From AP-15 sp963716115 (GTDB lineage: Bacteria; Pseudomonadota; Alphaproteobacteria; ATCC43930; CGMCC-115725): DNA of 64,000 bases. The stretch is taken from contig CAVQSZ010000008.1 in assembly GCA_963716115.1 (NCBI GenBank), positions 124,001-188,000 of the forward strand, in the 5' to 3' direction. The position numbers and the translations under genes are program-made. The notes beneath the pieces are model-generated. The model was given only the letters and a program-made list of their open reading frames with translations, had not been told where the DNA came from and searched no databases. This document shows positions 34,300 through 42,613 of the stretch, in pieces. The stretch's first letter is position 1; the number at the start of each line of letters is the position of its first letter.

Positions 34300-37179
34300 G
34301 GCGGCTGAGCTGATACGAGCCAGCGGACGTGGCTTGTTCGGCGGGCGGGAAGTCGATATCCGCGATTGCGCCGGGCTGCTCACCGACGAGAGCACCAAGG
34401 TCCTGCTGCTGCACGGCTGGACGGGATGCGGCAAATCCTCGTTTCTGCGCGCCGGGCTCATCCCCTACCTCGAATCGCGCGTGCCGATATTCCAGTTCAT
34501 GCCCGATTTCGACATCGACAAGACCAAGGCGCTGTTCATCCGCTGCACCGAAGAGCCGCTGCTGCGCCTGTGCGAAACGCTTTACGATTGGTCCGAGGAG
34601 CCGTTCTCGATCGAGGTCGGCCGGACGAGCCGCCGCTGCGCATCGACATGTCGGCGATCCGCGGGGCAGCGCCGGATCGCGAGACCTTCGCGAAGATCAA
34701 CGGCCCCTCGGTAGCCAATCTGATGCAGGTGCTGCGGCAGCTCACGAGCTGCTCCCGAAGTGGCCGATCCTGGTGATCGATCAGGGCGAGGAGGTGCTTA
34801 CCCTCAAACGCGGCGACGACGGCAAATGGGCTCGTGATTTGTTTTGCGAGCTCATCACCGCTTTCAATAAATCGTCGTTGAGCCTAAAATTGGTGATTGC
34901 CCTGCGAACAGAATATTTTGGCGAATTCTATAACGAGATGAGGCGTCGCCGCTACGACCCCGACCAGCTGGCGTCGTTTCAGTTGAATGAGCTTTCGGAC
35001 GCCGAGCTCGTGGAAGCCATCGAGGCCCCCACCTCTCATGAAATTCTCCCGCGGTATCTGCAAGGACGCTCCCAACCAGGGGACCATTACAATTTCGACT
35101 TCGAAAACAAGAATCTTCGACAGACTATTGTGGCAAATCTAAAAGGGATAAAAAATAGAGGGGGTGTGCTGCCGAACCTGCAGGCCACCTGCATCAGGCT
35201 TTATCGATCGGCAAAGCCCAAGAATCCTCGACCGGGAAGACGTTGGAAGATCAAGGACAAGCACTACGAGGCGCTGGGGAATCCGGAGCAACAAGTCGAG
35301 TTTTATCTGGACGAGACTATTCTGGAGAAAATCGACGAGAAGCTTCCGAATCTGAAGTCCGGGCAGCGGGAAGAAGAGCTCGCCGTCTGGAAGGACCTGC
35401 TTTGCCGGCTCGTCGTGGACGCGCCCGCCGGCGGAGCACTGACCAAGATTATATGCAAGGGCAAGCTCAGGGGAATGGCCGAGGAGGTCGGCTGTAACAT
35501 TAATATTATTGATGCTATGATAGAATACCTGGTAAACGAGGACCAGAGGATACTGCGCAAAGACCCCCAGGCAATTGTCACGCCTGACGGAAAGGACGAT
35601 CCCTTAACCCCGTACAGCTTGGGGCACGACGCGATAGCCTTGGAGCTGAGCAAGTGGCGTGATACACGACAAGTGATCGTCGGAAAACATAAACTATTGA
35701 ATGACTATATCCAGCATATCGCAAAGATCACCGCAGTCGGATCTCTGACTGTCGCAGCGCTCGCGCTGACAGCAGTGATGGGTCACGAGAGCTGGCGGTC
35801 GGTGGGGCTGTGGTGGATAATCGCGGCTCTCGTGGCCGCGGCGGGGATCGGGCTCGCCGCCGGCACGACGATCGCCAAGTCCGTCACACAGTGGATCGTG
35901 AATTCAGACGCGTTTCGGCGCTTGACCGATACCGACCGGCAGCAGCAAAGCAAGCAGACCAGGGATGCCATCCGGGGCCTTCAAGAACTCGCTGACGGCC
36001 GGTCAGGCGGCGCGACCGTCGTCGAGCGAGCGCGAGGCGCTGAAGGGCGCCGAGGTGGCCTTGAAGGCGAAACCCGAAAAGGATTATACGGCGGCCGATT
36101 GGGCGGGGCGCGCCTTTGCCGCGTATGCGGACGGGAAGCTCGATTTGGCCGCCGAATATTCGGGCAGGCGGCAGCGGGCGACGGCGTGCCTCAGACCCAG
36201 CGAGCGGAATATTTGTTCAACCGCGGGTTCCTTTTTGGCGAGCTCCGACGCGCCGAAGAAGCGTTGGCCGCGTATGACGAGCTGCTTACCGGGTCAAGGA
36301 CGCGGCTGGGCCGGGCTTGCGTGAGCTGGTCGCCAGACTCATCGCAACAAGGGCGTCAATCTGGGTCGCCTCCAGCGCGGCGCAGACGAGCTTGCGGCCT
36401 ACGACGAGCTGCTGGCGCGGTTCAAGGACGCCACCGAGCCGACCTTCCGCGAGCAGGTGGCAGTGGCGCTTCTCAACAAGGGCGTCAACCTGGGTCGCCT
36501 CCAGCGCAGCGAAGACGAGCTTGCCGCCTACGACGAGTTGCTGGCGCGTTTCAAGGACGCCACCGAGCCGACCCTGCGCGAGCAGGTGGCAAAGGCGCTT
36601 CGAACAAGGGGATCACGCTCGGCCAGCTCCAGCCCCGCGCACGAAGAGGAGCTCGCGACGTATAACGAGCTGCTGTCGCGTTTTGCGGACGCCACCGGGC
36701 CGGTACGGCGCGAGCAGGTGGCAAAGGCGCTTTTCAACAAGGGCGCGAGGCTGGGCAGCTCGAGCCTATGACGGCTGCCGGCGCGTTTCGAGGACGCCAC
36801 CGAGCCGGTGCTGCGCGAGCAGGTGGCAAAGGCGCTTCTCAACAAGGGCGTGAGGCTGGGCGGGCTCGATCCTGCGCGACCGAAGGGGAGCTTGCTGCCT
36901 ATGACAAGCGCTACCGCAGTTCGAGGACGCCACCGAGCCGGTGCTGCGCGAGCTACGTCCGCCAAAGGGCTGCTCTACAAGGGGATCACGATGGGCCGGC
37001 TGCGGCGCCGAGATGAGGCGCGGGCTGGCTGCGATGTCCTGATCGCGCGGTTCGGGGATTCGCCAGAGCCGCGCTTGCGTGATCAGGTGGAGGCAGCCAA
37101 ACGCCTCAAGCTGGAAAGCGCAGGCGTCGCCGCTGCGAATGCGGCGACGGAGGAAAAATCGCGTTCGCCCACGGCATGA
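34265..37179 (+). pseudogene. STAND NTPase with two membrane helices and C-terminal TPR units, multiply frameshifted
   Basis: P-loop 'LLHGWTGCGKSSFLRAGLIP' is near residue 50 (Lys57). A Walker B 'ILVIDQGEEVLTLKRG' and 'KLVIALRTEYFGEF' (sensor-like) follow, the STAND signature. Then come about 300 residues of helical domain, two hydrophobic helices ('SLTVAALALTAVMG', 'LWWIIAALVAAAGIGLAAG') and a TPR array. Shifts that look like single missing bases lie near 34623, 34740, 36160, 36290 and 36345, with others near 35985 and inside the repeats. Repaired, the protein would be about 970 residues. It would sense a trigger, oligomerise with ATP and activate the CHAT and MPE effectors (inference). AT-rich runs near 35100 and 35500 differ from the genome. 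Confidence 0.75.
36353..37100 (+). repeat. Tandem DNA repeat encoding TPR units
   Basis: Six units begin near 36353, 36482, 36610, 36743, 36848 and 36983, so the periods are about 129, 128, 133, 105 and 135 bp. The best-kept unit encodes 'NKGVNLGRLQRSEDELAAYD' then ELLARFKDATEPTLREQVAKAL. Units 1 and 2 are nearly identical, the later ones decayed. Non-multiple-of-three lengths switch the reading frame between units. Confidence 0.8.
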
Positions 37180-37196
37180 CAGGGTGCTTCTGCGCG

Positions 37197-37817
37197 CTAG
37201 GCCAGCAGCTTCTTCAGCCGCTCGGCGATGTCCTCGGGCGTGCTCTGGTGGGTGAAGCTGGCGGTGAACCGGCCCTTGGGGTCCATCACATAGATGACCG
37301 AGCTGTGGTCCATCGAATAGCCGCCGTCGGGCTCGGGGTGCTTGGCGTAATAGACGCGGTAGCCCTTGGCCGCCCGGGCGACCTGCTCCGGGGTCCCGGT
37401 CAACGCCAGGATCGGCGCGTCGAAGGCGGCGACATAGTCCTTCAGCACCGCCGGGGTGTCGCGCTCGGGATCGACGGTGATGAAGACCGGGCGCACCTCG
37501 CCGCGCTTCGGCCCGAGCGCGTCGAGCGCCAGCGCCATGTCGTTGAGCGCGGTCGGGCAGGCGTCGGGGCAATGGGTGTAGCCGAAATAGACGAGCAGCC
37601 ACTTGCCTTTGAGGTCGGCGCTGGCGACCGGCTTGCCGTTCTGGTCGACGAGGTCGAACGGGCCGCCGATCGCGCTGCCGAGCACACTGCCGGCGACACC
37701 GCGCGGCGAATCCTGCAGCGCCAGGCCGAGAAAGGCGCCGGCGCCGAGGATCACAAAGCCGGCAAGAAGGGCCGCGGCCAGAAGGAAGCGCGGCGATTTG
37801 TTCGGGCTGCCGGGCAT
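37197..37817 (-). CDS. SCO1/SenC family copper chaperone
   Basis: Encodes 206 residues with an N-terminal membrane anchor ('FLLAAALLAGFVILGAGAFL'). The thioredoxin-like domain carries the copper-binding 'YFGYTHCPDACPTALNDM' (CxxxC) and the distal His in 'GYSMDHSSVIYVMDP'. It delivers copper to the CuA site of cytochrome oxidase or acts as a thiol reductase, from the periplasmic face. It follows the PCuAC gene by 13 bp in one operon. Confidence 0.93.
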   Translation of the reverse strand: MPGSPNKSPRFLLAAALLAGFVILGAGAFLGLALQDSPRGVAGSVLGSAIGGPFDLVDQNGKPVASADLKGKWLLVYFGYTHCPDACPTALNDMALALDALGPKRGEVRPVFITVDPERDTPAVLKDYVAAFDAPILALTGTPEQVARAAKGYRVYYAKHPEPDGGYSMDHSSVIYVMDPKGRFTASFTHQSTPEDIAERLKKLLA

Positions 37818-37830
37818 GACGCCGCCTCCG

Positions 37831-38281
37831 TCAATGGCCCGGGCCGGCGCTCATCGCCCCCGGCTTCTCGACGGCGACGGTCACCGCGCGGGCTGCCGGC
37901 CTTCTCGAAGGTCAGGGTCAGCGGGAACGCCTCTCCTTCCTTCAGCGGTTTGGCGAGGCCGATCAGCATGATGTGCACGCCGCCGGGCTTCAAGCTCACC
38001 GCCTCGCCGGGCGGGATGTCGACGCCGTCGACCGGCCGCATCTTCATCACCATCCCGGCCATCGACATGGTGTGCAGCTCGGCCTTTTTCGCTGCCGGCG
38101 TCGACGCCGCGACGAGGCGGTCGGCGGTCGGCGATCGGATCGTCAGGTAGGCGGCGCCGATTTCGGCCTTGCCCGGGGTCGCCCGCGCCCAGGCGTCGGC
38201 GACCTCTAATCCGCCGGTCTGCGCCAGCGCGGCGCTCGACAAAACGAGGCCCGCGGCAAGGGCGAGGAGCTTGATCGGCAT
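37831..38281 (-). CDS. Periplasmic copper chaperone PCu(A)C, frameshifted near its 3' end
   Basis: A signal peptide ('LLALAAGLVLSSAALAQ') is followed by the PCuAC fold. The Cu(I)-binding set is 'AELHTMSMAGMVMKMRPVDG' and 'GGVHIMLIGL', the H(M)X10MX21HXM pattern. Near 37890 the frame changes; removing one base gives exactly 150 codons and an end 'TVAVEKPGAMSAGPGH'. It hands copper to SCO1 and cytochrome oxidase, consistent with the next gene. Confidence 0.9.
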
Positions 38282-38346
38282 CGGCGGCTCCCTGGTGGAT
38301 CGGGCCGCAGCATAGCGCGCCGGCCCCGCCCGCGGGCTGGGTCGTT

Positions 38347-39270
38347 TTACCGCGCCCCGCGGCGCGCCGATTGCGCCCCGACCAGCCCGGCGCAGGCCGG
38401 CGGCAGGTCGGCCAGCAGCAGCGGCCGCGCATGCGACGGCGGCGGGTGGCGCGCCTCGGGGGTGAACCACCAGGCGAGCTCCTTGCCGCAGCCGTCGCCC
38501 GGCGGCGGCGGCGCCTGATCGCGGCATTCCGGATCGCCGGCCGGGCAGGAGAGCCGGACGTGGAAATGATAGCTGTGGCCCCACCACGGGCGGATCCTGG
38601 CGAGCCAGGCCCGGTCCGCGCCGGCCTCGCGGCACAATTCCCGCTTGATCGCCGGGTTGACGAAAATCCGCGCCACGCCGGGCTCGCGCGCCGCCGCCTT
38701 CAGCAATGAGGCGTGCTGCGGCGTCCAGGCCGCCGGGTCGACGCCGTCGCCATCGGCGGCGACGACATCCCTCGCCGACATCTCCTCGCGCTCGGCCCGG
38801 TCGAGCCGCCGGCCCGGCATCGGCGTCAGCCAGATATCGGCGTCGAGCCCGATCTGGTGCGAGGCGTGCCCGGTCAGCATCGGGCCGCCGCGCGGCTGCC
38901 CGACGTCGCCGACGAGCAGCCCGGGCCAGCCCGCCTCGGTCGGCAATTTCGCCGCCAGCCGCTCCACGAAGGCGATCAGCGCCGGGTGGCCCCAGGCGCG
39001 GTTGCGCGACGGCCGCATGACTTCCCAGTTCGGCCCGTCCGCCGGCAACGCCACGCCGCCTGCGAGGCAGCCTTTCGTGTATTCGCCGATCGAGCGCGCC
39101 GGCCCTGCCGCCGGGCTCGCCTCGCCGCCGAACAGGCGCTGCGCCGCGTCGGCAGGCAAACGGGCCAGCACCGCCGCCCGGTGCGCCGCCTCCTGCGCCG
39201 CGTTGTCCTGCGCCCCGGCCCCGCCGGCCGACAGCGCCAGCAGCAGCGCGCCCAGCGCCGCCGCGCGCAT
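38347..39270 (-). CDS. mepA: Penicillin-insensitive murein endopeptidase
   Basis: Encodes 307 residues with a signal peptide ('AAALGALLLALSAGGAGA'). The LAS-type zinc peptidase motifs are complete: 'LTGHASHQIGLDADIWL' near residue 130 and 'RPWWGHSYHFHVRLSCPAG' near 230. MepA cuts D-Ala-mDAP cross-links in the periplasm. Its stop is directly followed by the amidohydrolase gene in the same direction upstream (39271). Confidence 0.94.
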   Translation of the reverse strand: MRAAALGALLLALSAGGAGAQDNAAQEAAHRAAVLARLPADAAQRLFGGEASPAAGPARSIGEYTKGCLAGGVALPADGPNWEVMRPSRNRAWGHPALIAFVERLAAKLPTEAGWPGLLVGDVGQPRGGPMLTGHASHQIGLDADIWLTPMPGRRLDRAEREEMSARDVVAADGDGVDPAAWTPQHASLLKAAAREPGVARIFVNPAIKRELCREAGADRAWLARIRPWWGHSYHFHVRLSCPAGDPECRDQAPPPPGDGCGKELAWWFTPEARHPPPSHARPLLLADLPPACAGLVGAQSARRGAR

Positions 39271-40422
39271 CTAATCGGCCGGCCTCTCCCAGCAGACGCG
39301 GCCGTCCTTCAGGGTCAGCCGGGTGACGAGCCGCCTTTTGGCGGTGACGCTGTTGCCGTCGGTGTCGCGCAGCGCGAAATCGCCGTCGCGCAGCTCGATC
39401 AGCGCGACATCGGCGCTCGCCCCCGGCCGCAGGGTGCCGACAACGCCTTCGAGGCCGAGGATCCTGGCCGGCGTCGCGGTCGCGCGCCGCACCACCTCGT
39501 CGAGCCCGACCCCGAAATGCAGCAGTTTCGACATCGTCGTCGTCAAACCCCACACCGGCCCGTTGGTCGCCGTCGTAAAGGTCAAATCGGTCGAGATCGT
39601 GTCCGGCAGAAAGCCCTGGTCGAGCGCCTTCTCGATCAGCGGGAAATTGAAATGGCCGCCTCTGCCATGCGCGCAGTCGAAGATGATGCCGTGGCGCTGC
39701 GCCTCGACCACCTCTTTCAGGATCAGCTGCTTTTGCGGCCCCATGATGCCGTGCTCGCGGCCGTGAAAGCAGTGGGTGACGATGTCGCCGGGCTTCATGC
39801 AGGCGAGGATCTCGGGCAATGGCAACGGCGTGTCGGTGATGTGGATCATCATCGGCACCCCGGCCATGTCGGCCGCCCGGCGCGCGGTCTTGACCGGCTC
39901 GGTCGTGTATTCCCAGACGAGACCCGGCCCGTAGCGCAATTTGACGCCGATCGCGATGTCGCGGTTCTCGGCGATCGTGCGGGCGCAGCCTTCGGGGTCG
40001 GCATAGGGGAAGTGCGCGAGCTCGCCGCAGCGCGAGGTCCCGACGATGCCGATCGCCGACAGATTGACAAAGGCGCGCGCACGGGTGCGCACGCCGCGGT
40101 CGAGCATATGGCGCAGCCCGGCGAAGGTGGCCGAGCCGGCGCTGCCGGCGTCGCACACCGTGGTGACCCCGCCCGCATTGCAGAAGCGGTCGGTGTTCTC
40201 GCCCATGTCCGAGGAATTGACGAAGACGTGGGCGTGCACATCGACGAGCCCCGGCGTCACCAGGAGCCCCTTGGCGCTGATCGTCCGGCTTGCCTCCTCG
40301 CTGCGCAGCCCGGGCCCGACCTCGACGATCTTGCCGGCGAAGATCCCGACATCCATCGGCCCGCGCAGCCCGCCGCCGGGATCGACCACCTCACCGCCGC
40401 TGATCAGCAAATCGTATTTCAT
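39271..40422 (-). CDS. Amidohydrolase/deacetylase family metallohydrolase (dihydroorotase-like)
   Basis: Encodes 383 residues from ATG 40422, behind GGAGAG. The small beta-sandwich start 'YDLLISGGEVVDPGGGLRGP' leads into the TIM barrel with the metal motif 'TPGLVDVHAHVF'. Lys and His ligands follow ('GVKLRYGPGLVWEYTTEP', 'GVPMMIHITD', 'DIVTHCFHG'). The Asp motif is in 'PDTISTDLTFTT'. It matches the EF_0837/AHA-type deacetylase family; the true substrate is not known. It abuts mepA. Confidence 0.88.
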   Translation of the reverse strand: MKYDLLISGGEVVDPGGGLRGPMDVGIFAGKIVEVGPGLRSEEASRTISAKGLLVTPGLVDVHAHVFVNSSDMGENTDRFCNAGGVTTVCDAGSAGSATFAGLRHMLDRGVRTRARAFVNLSAIGIVGTSRCGELAHFPYADPEGCARTIAENRDIAIGVKLRYGPGLVWEYTTEPVKTARRAADMAGVPMMIHITDTPLPLPEILACMKPGDIVTHCFHGREHGIMGPQKQLILKEVVEAQRHGIIFDCAHGRGGHFNFPLIEKALDQGFLPDTISTDLTFTTATNGPVWGLTTTMSKLLHFGVGLDEVVRRATATPARILGLEGVVGTLRPGASADVALIELRDGDFALRDTDGNSVTAKRRLVTRLTLKDGRVCWERPAD

Positions 40423-40563
40423 CGCAGGCTCTCCGCGCAGTGCCGCCGTATGCGCCGGATCATAATGCGATCGGCGGCGCCCACGCGAGAGGGCCATGGC
40501 TTCCAATAGGACTGACGCGAGACGTTATGCCCCTGCGGTGAGGCCGGCAGCCCCCCTTTCGCG

Positions 40564-40863
40564 TCAGCAGAGGGCCGACATGGAAAAATGCTTTACCTTG
40601 ATCGTGTCGGATCGTTGCTCGGCCTGCCACAGATCATACTGAAGCTGAAGCTGCAGCCAGCTTTCCGGCGATCGCCCGAAGGCCTTGGACAACCGAATCG
40701 CCATGTCGGGGGAGATTCCGGCATGGCCGTTGAGCAGCACGGAGAGCGTGCGGCGGGCGACGCCGAGGCCCTCTGCCGCCGCTGTGACCGTAAGCCCCAA
40801 CGGATCGAGGCAAATTTCCCTGATGACCTCGCCGGGATGCGGCGGGTTGTGCATACGCGACAT
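40564..40863 (-). CDS. higA: HigA family antitoxin
   Basis: Encodes 99 residues from ATG 40863 with GGAGGCG upstream. The typical start 'MHNPPHPGEVIREICLDPLG' is followed by an HTH_3 domain 'VTAAAEGLGVARRTLSVLLN' then GHAGIS. HigA neutralises the toxin and represses the operon. The gene order toxin first, antitoxin second is the normal hig arrangement. Confidence 0.92.
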   Translation of the reverse strand: MSRMHNPPHPGEVIREICLDPLGLTVTAAAEGLGVARRTLSVLLNGHAGISPDMAIRLSKAFGRSPESWLQLQLQYDLWQAEQRSDTIKVKHFSMSALC

Positions 40864-40889
40864 CGTGTTTTCGCCTCCTTCGCGGCGGC

Positions 40890-41168
40890 TCAGTGGTGAT
40901 CGACCAAATCGACATTGGTGGCGTCCCGACCGTCGAATTCGAAGATCACGCGCCAGTTGCCGGAGATCGACACCCACCATTGGCCCGCGCGGTCGCCGCG
41001 AAGGGGATGCAGCCTCGCACCGGGCAGCGCCATGTCGGATGGCGCGGACGCTGTTGCGAGAGCCGCCAGAACCGCGCGCAAACGCCTCACGTAATGCGCC
41101 GAAACGCCCGCTGCGTCACCCCGCAGATACAGACGCTCCAGCCCCCGATGGCGAAAGCGCAAGATCAT
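40890..41168 (-). CDS. higB: HigB/RelE-family toxin
   Basis: Encodes 92 residues. The RelE-superfamily core reads 'FRHRGLERLYLRGDAAGV' and ends with 'GQWWVSISGNWRVIFEFDGR' then DATNVDLVDHH, the HigB signature. HigB cleaves ribosome-bound mRNA. It lies 26 bp upstream of higA. Confidence 0.92.
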   Translation of the reverse strand: MILRFRHRGLERLYLRGDAAGVSAHYVRRLRAVLAALATASAPSDMALPGARLHPLRGDRAGQWWVSISGNWRVIFEFDGRDATNVDLVDHH

Positions 41169-41272
41169 TCTTGTGAGCTATCAGATTCCACTCGTCAAGA
41201 ACGGAAAATCGGCCTCGCCACTCGCCCGGTTCGGAACGATCGTTGCCGCGGTTCGATCCGACCCTGGTTCGG

Positions 41273-41941
41273 CTAGAAATCGAGGTCGGCGTAGTGGCTG
41301 GGCGGCGGCACGCCGGGGATGTGGTCGGCGAGCAGCGGGCGGAAGCTCGGCCGCGACTTGATCCGCGCGTACCATTCCTTGGCCGGCTCGTGCGCGTCCC
41401 AGGGCACGTCGCCCAGGTAGTCGAGGCTCGACAGCTGGGCCGCGGCGGTGATGTCGGCGATCGAGAAATGGTCGCCGGCGAGCCAGCGCCGGCGCTCGAC
41501 CAGATAGCCGATATAGTCGAGGTGGTGCGGCAGGTTGGCGTGCCCGGCGCGAATCGCCCGCGAGTTCGGCTGGCCGTGGCCGAGATAGCGCTTCATCATC
41601 TTTTCGCCGAGCAGGTTCTCGGTCACCTCGAGGTTCATCTTGACGTCGAACCAGGCGGTCAGCCGCCGCACCTCGGCGCGGTCGACCGGATTGATGCCGA
41701 TCAGCATCTTCTCGCGGTAGACCTCGTCGAGATATTCGACGATCGCCGCGGTGTCGGCGAGCACGGTGCCGTCGGGCTCGATCAGCACCGGCACCTCGCC
41801 GGCCGGGTTCAGGGCGAGGAACTCCTCCCGCCGCTCCCACACCTTCTCGGTCTTCAGGGTGAAGTCGAGGTTCTTTTCCTGGAGGACGACCCGCACCTTG
41901 CGCGAAGCGGGGGAGAGCCACTGATGATAGAGGACGCGCAT
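41273..41941 (-). CDS. Glutathione S-transferase family protein
   Basis: Encodes 222 residues. The N-terminal thioredoxin-like domain has 'LYHQWLSPASRKVRVVLQEK' with the catalytic Ser and 'NPAGEVPVLIEPDGTVLADT' with the cis-Pro. The C-terminal helical domain ends with 'WLAGDHFSIADITAAAQLSS', the conserved Asp N-cap. Likely a cytosolic detoxification or isomerase enzyme (zeta/beta-like). Confidence 0.9.
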   Translation of the reverse strand: MRVLYHQWLSPASRKVRVVLQEKNLDFTLKTEKVWERREEFLALNPAGEVPVLIEPDGTVLADTAAIVEYLDEVYREKMLIGINPVDRAEVRRLTAWFDVKMNLEVTENLLGEKMMKRYLGHGQPNSRAIRAGHANLPHHLDYIGYLVERRRWLAGDHFSIADITAAAQLSSLDYLGDVPWDAHEPAKEWYARIKSRPSFRPLLADHIPGVPPPSHYADLDF

Positions 41942-42011
41942 CGGCGGATTTTAGCCTCCGCCATCGCCTATGCACATGCCTCGTTTGGCGCGCCCCGGCG
42001 CGACCGGCCTC

Positions 42012-42200
42012 TCAGAGCGCGTTCAAAAACGCGGCGAGGTCGGACTTCTCCCGATCGGTCAACCCGATGCGGAACCGCCGGTCATAGAAGTCGACGACAT
42101 CGGGCAAGGTGGCGGCCGAGCCGTTATGGAAGTAGGGCGCCCGCGCCGCAAGACCGCGCAGGATCGGGCCCTTGACTTGCCGTGTTCCGTCGCACTCACC
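42012..42200 (-). pseudogene. C-terminal remnant of a cytochrome c peroxidase-like protein
   Basis: The minus strand reads 'QVKGPILRGLAARAPYFHNG' then SAATLPDVVDFYDRRFRIGL and ends FLNAL. This is the last quarter of MauG/CcpA-type di-haem proteins. The haem-binding and N-terminal parts are missing: an in-frame stop lies near 42205, and a palindromic repeat starts at 42221. The gene was cut, possibly by repeat insertion. Confidence 0.75.
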
Positions 42201-42220
42201 TTATTCACTACAAAATAGCT

Positions 42221-42297
42221 GTAGGATGGGTTGAGCACCAGCGAAACCCATCACAACCGCCGCAGCAGATGGGTTTCGCTGCACTCAACCCATCCTC
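42221..42297. repeat. Long inverted repeat (MITE/REP-like)
   Basis: Arms 42221-42252 and 42268-42297 are nearly perfect complements (core GGATGGGTTGAG...AGCGAAACCCATC) around a 15-nt loop. The 'AGGATGGGTTGAGC' type of palindrome is known as a dispersed element in many proteobacteria. It sits at the break point of the cytochrome c peroxidase remnant. The remaining gap to 42613 shows no convincing gene. Confidence 0.75.
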
Positions 42298-42613
42298 CAA
42301 GGCGATAGGCTGAATCATCCGAATGCATCGAAGCACCAGCCGACGTCGGCGCACTCTCCGGCGCGCCCCGGATCGGGCACCTCGAACAGTCGACCGCCGA
42401 GCGGCCCCGAGTGCACCACAGCGTGAACACGGCGCTCCCGTCGGGTGGGCCCCGACCGGGTCGTTCACGCCGAAGTATGCGAAACCCATCTCACGCTCCC
42501 GTGAGCTTTTCGGCGCACGGGAAATAACGTAGCCTCGAATTCCCGCGGCCCTGGTGAGGCGGTTCACCGAACGGATCGCCACGGGCAGCGCCCGGATTCC
42601 GCCGAGGAGTACA

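Noticed and set aside
36353..37100. Regular repeats that could suggest a CRISPR array
   Set aside because: Units are about 130 bp, contiguous, without spacers, and encode TPR helices.
42303..42530. A possible minus-strand coding remnant (start MGFAYFGVNDP, later open stretch)
   Set aside because: The two open parts are in different frames and match no family I recognise; too weak to annotate.
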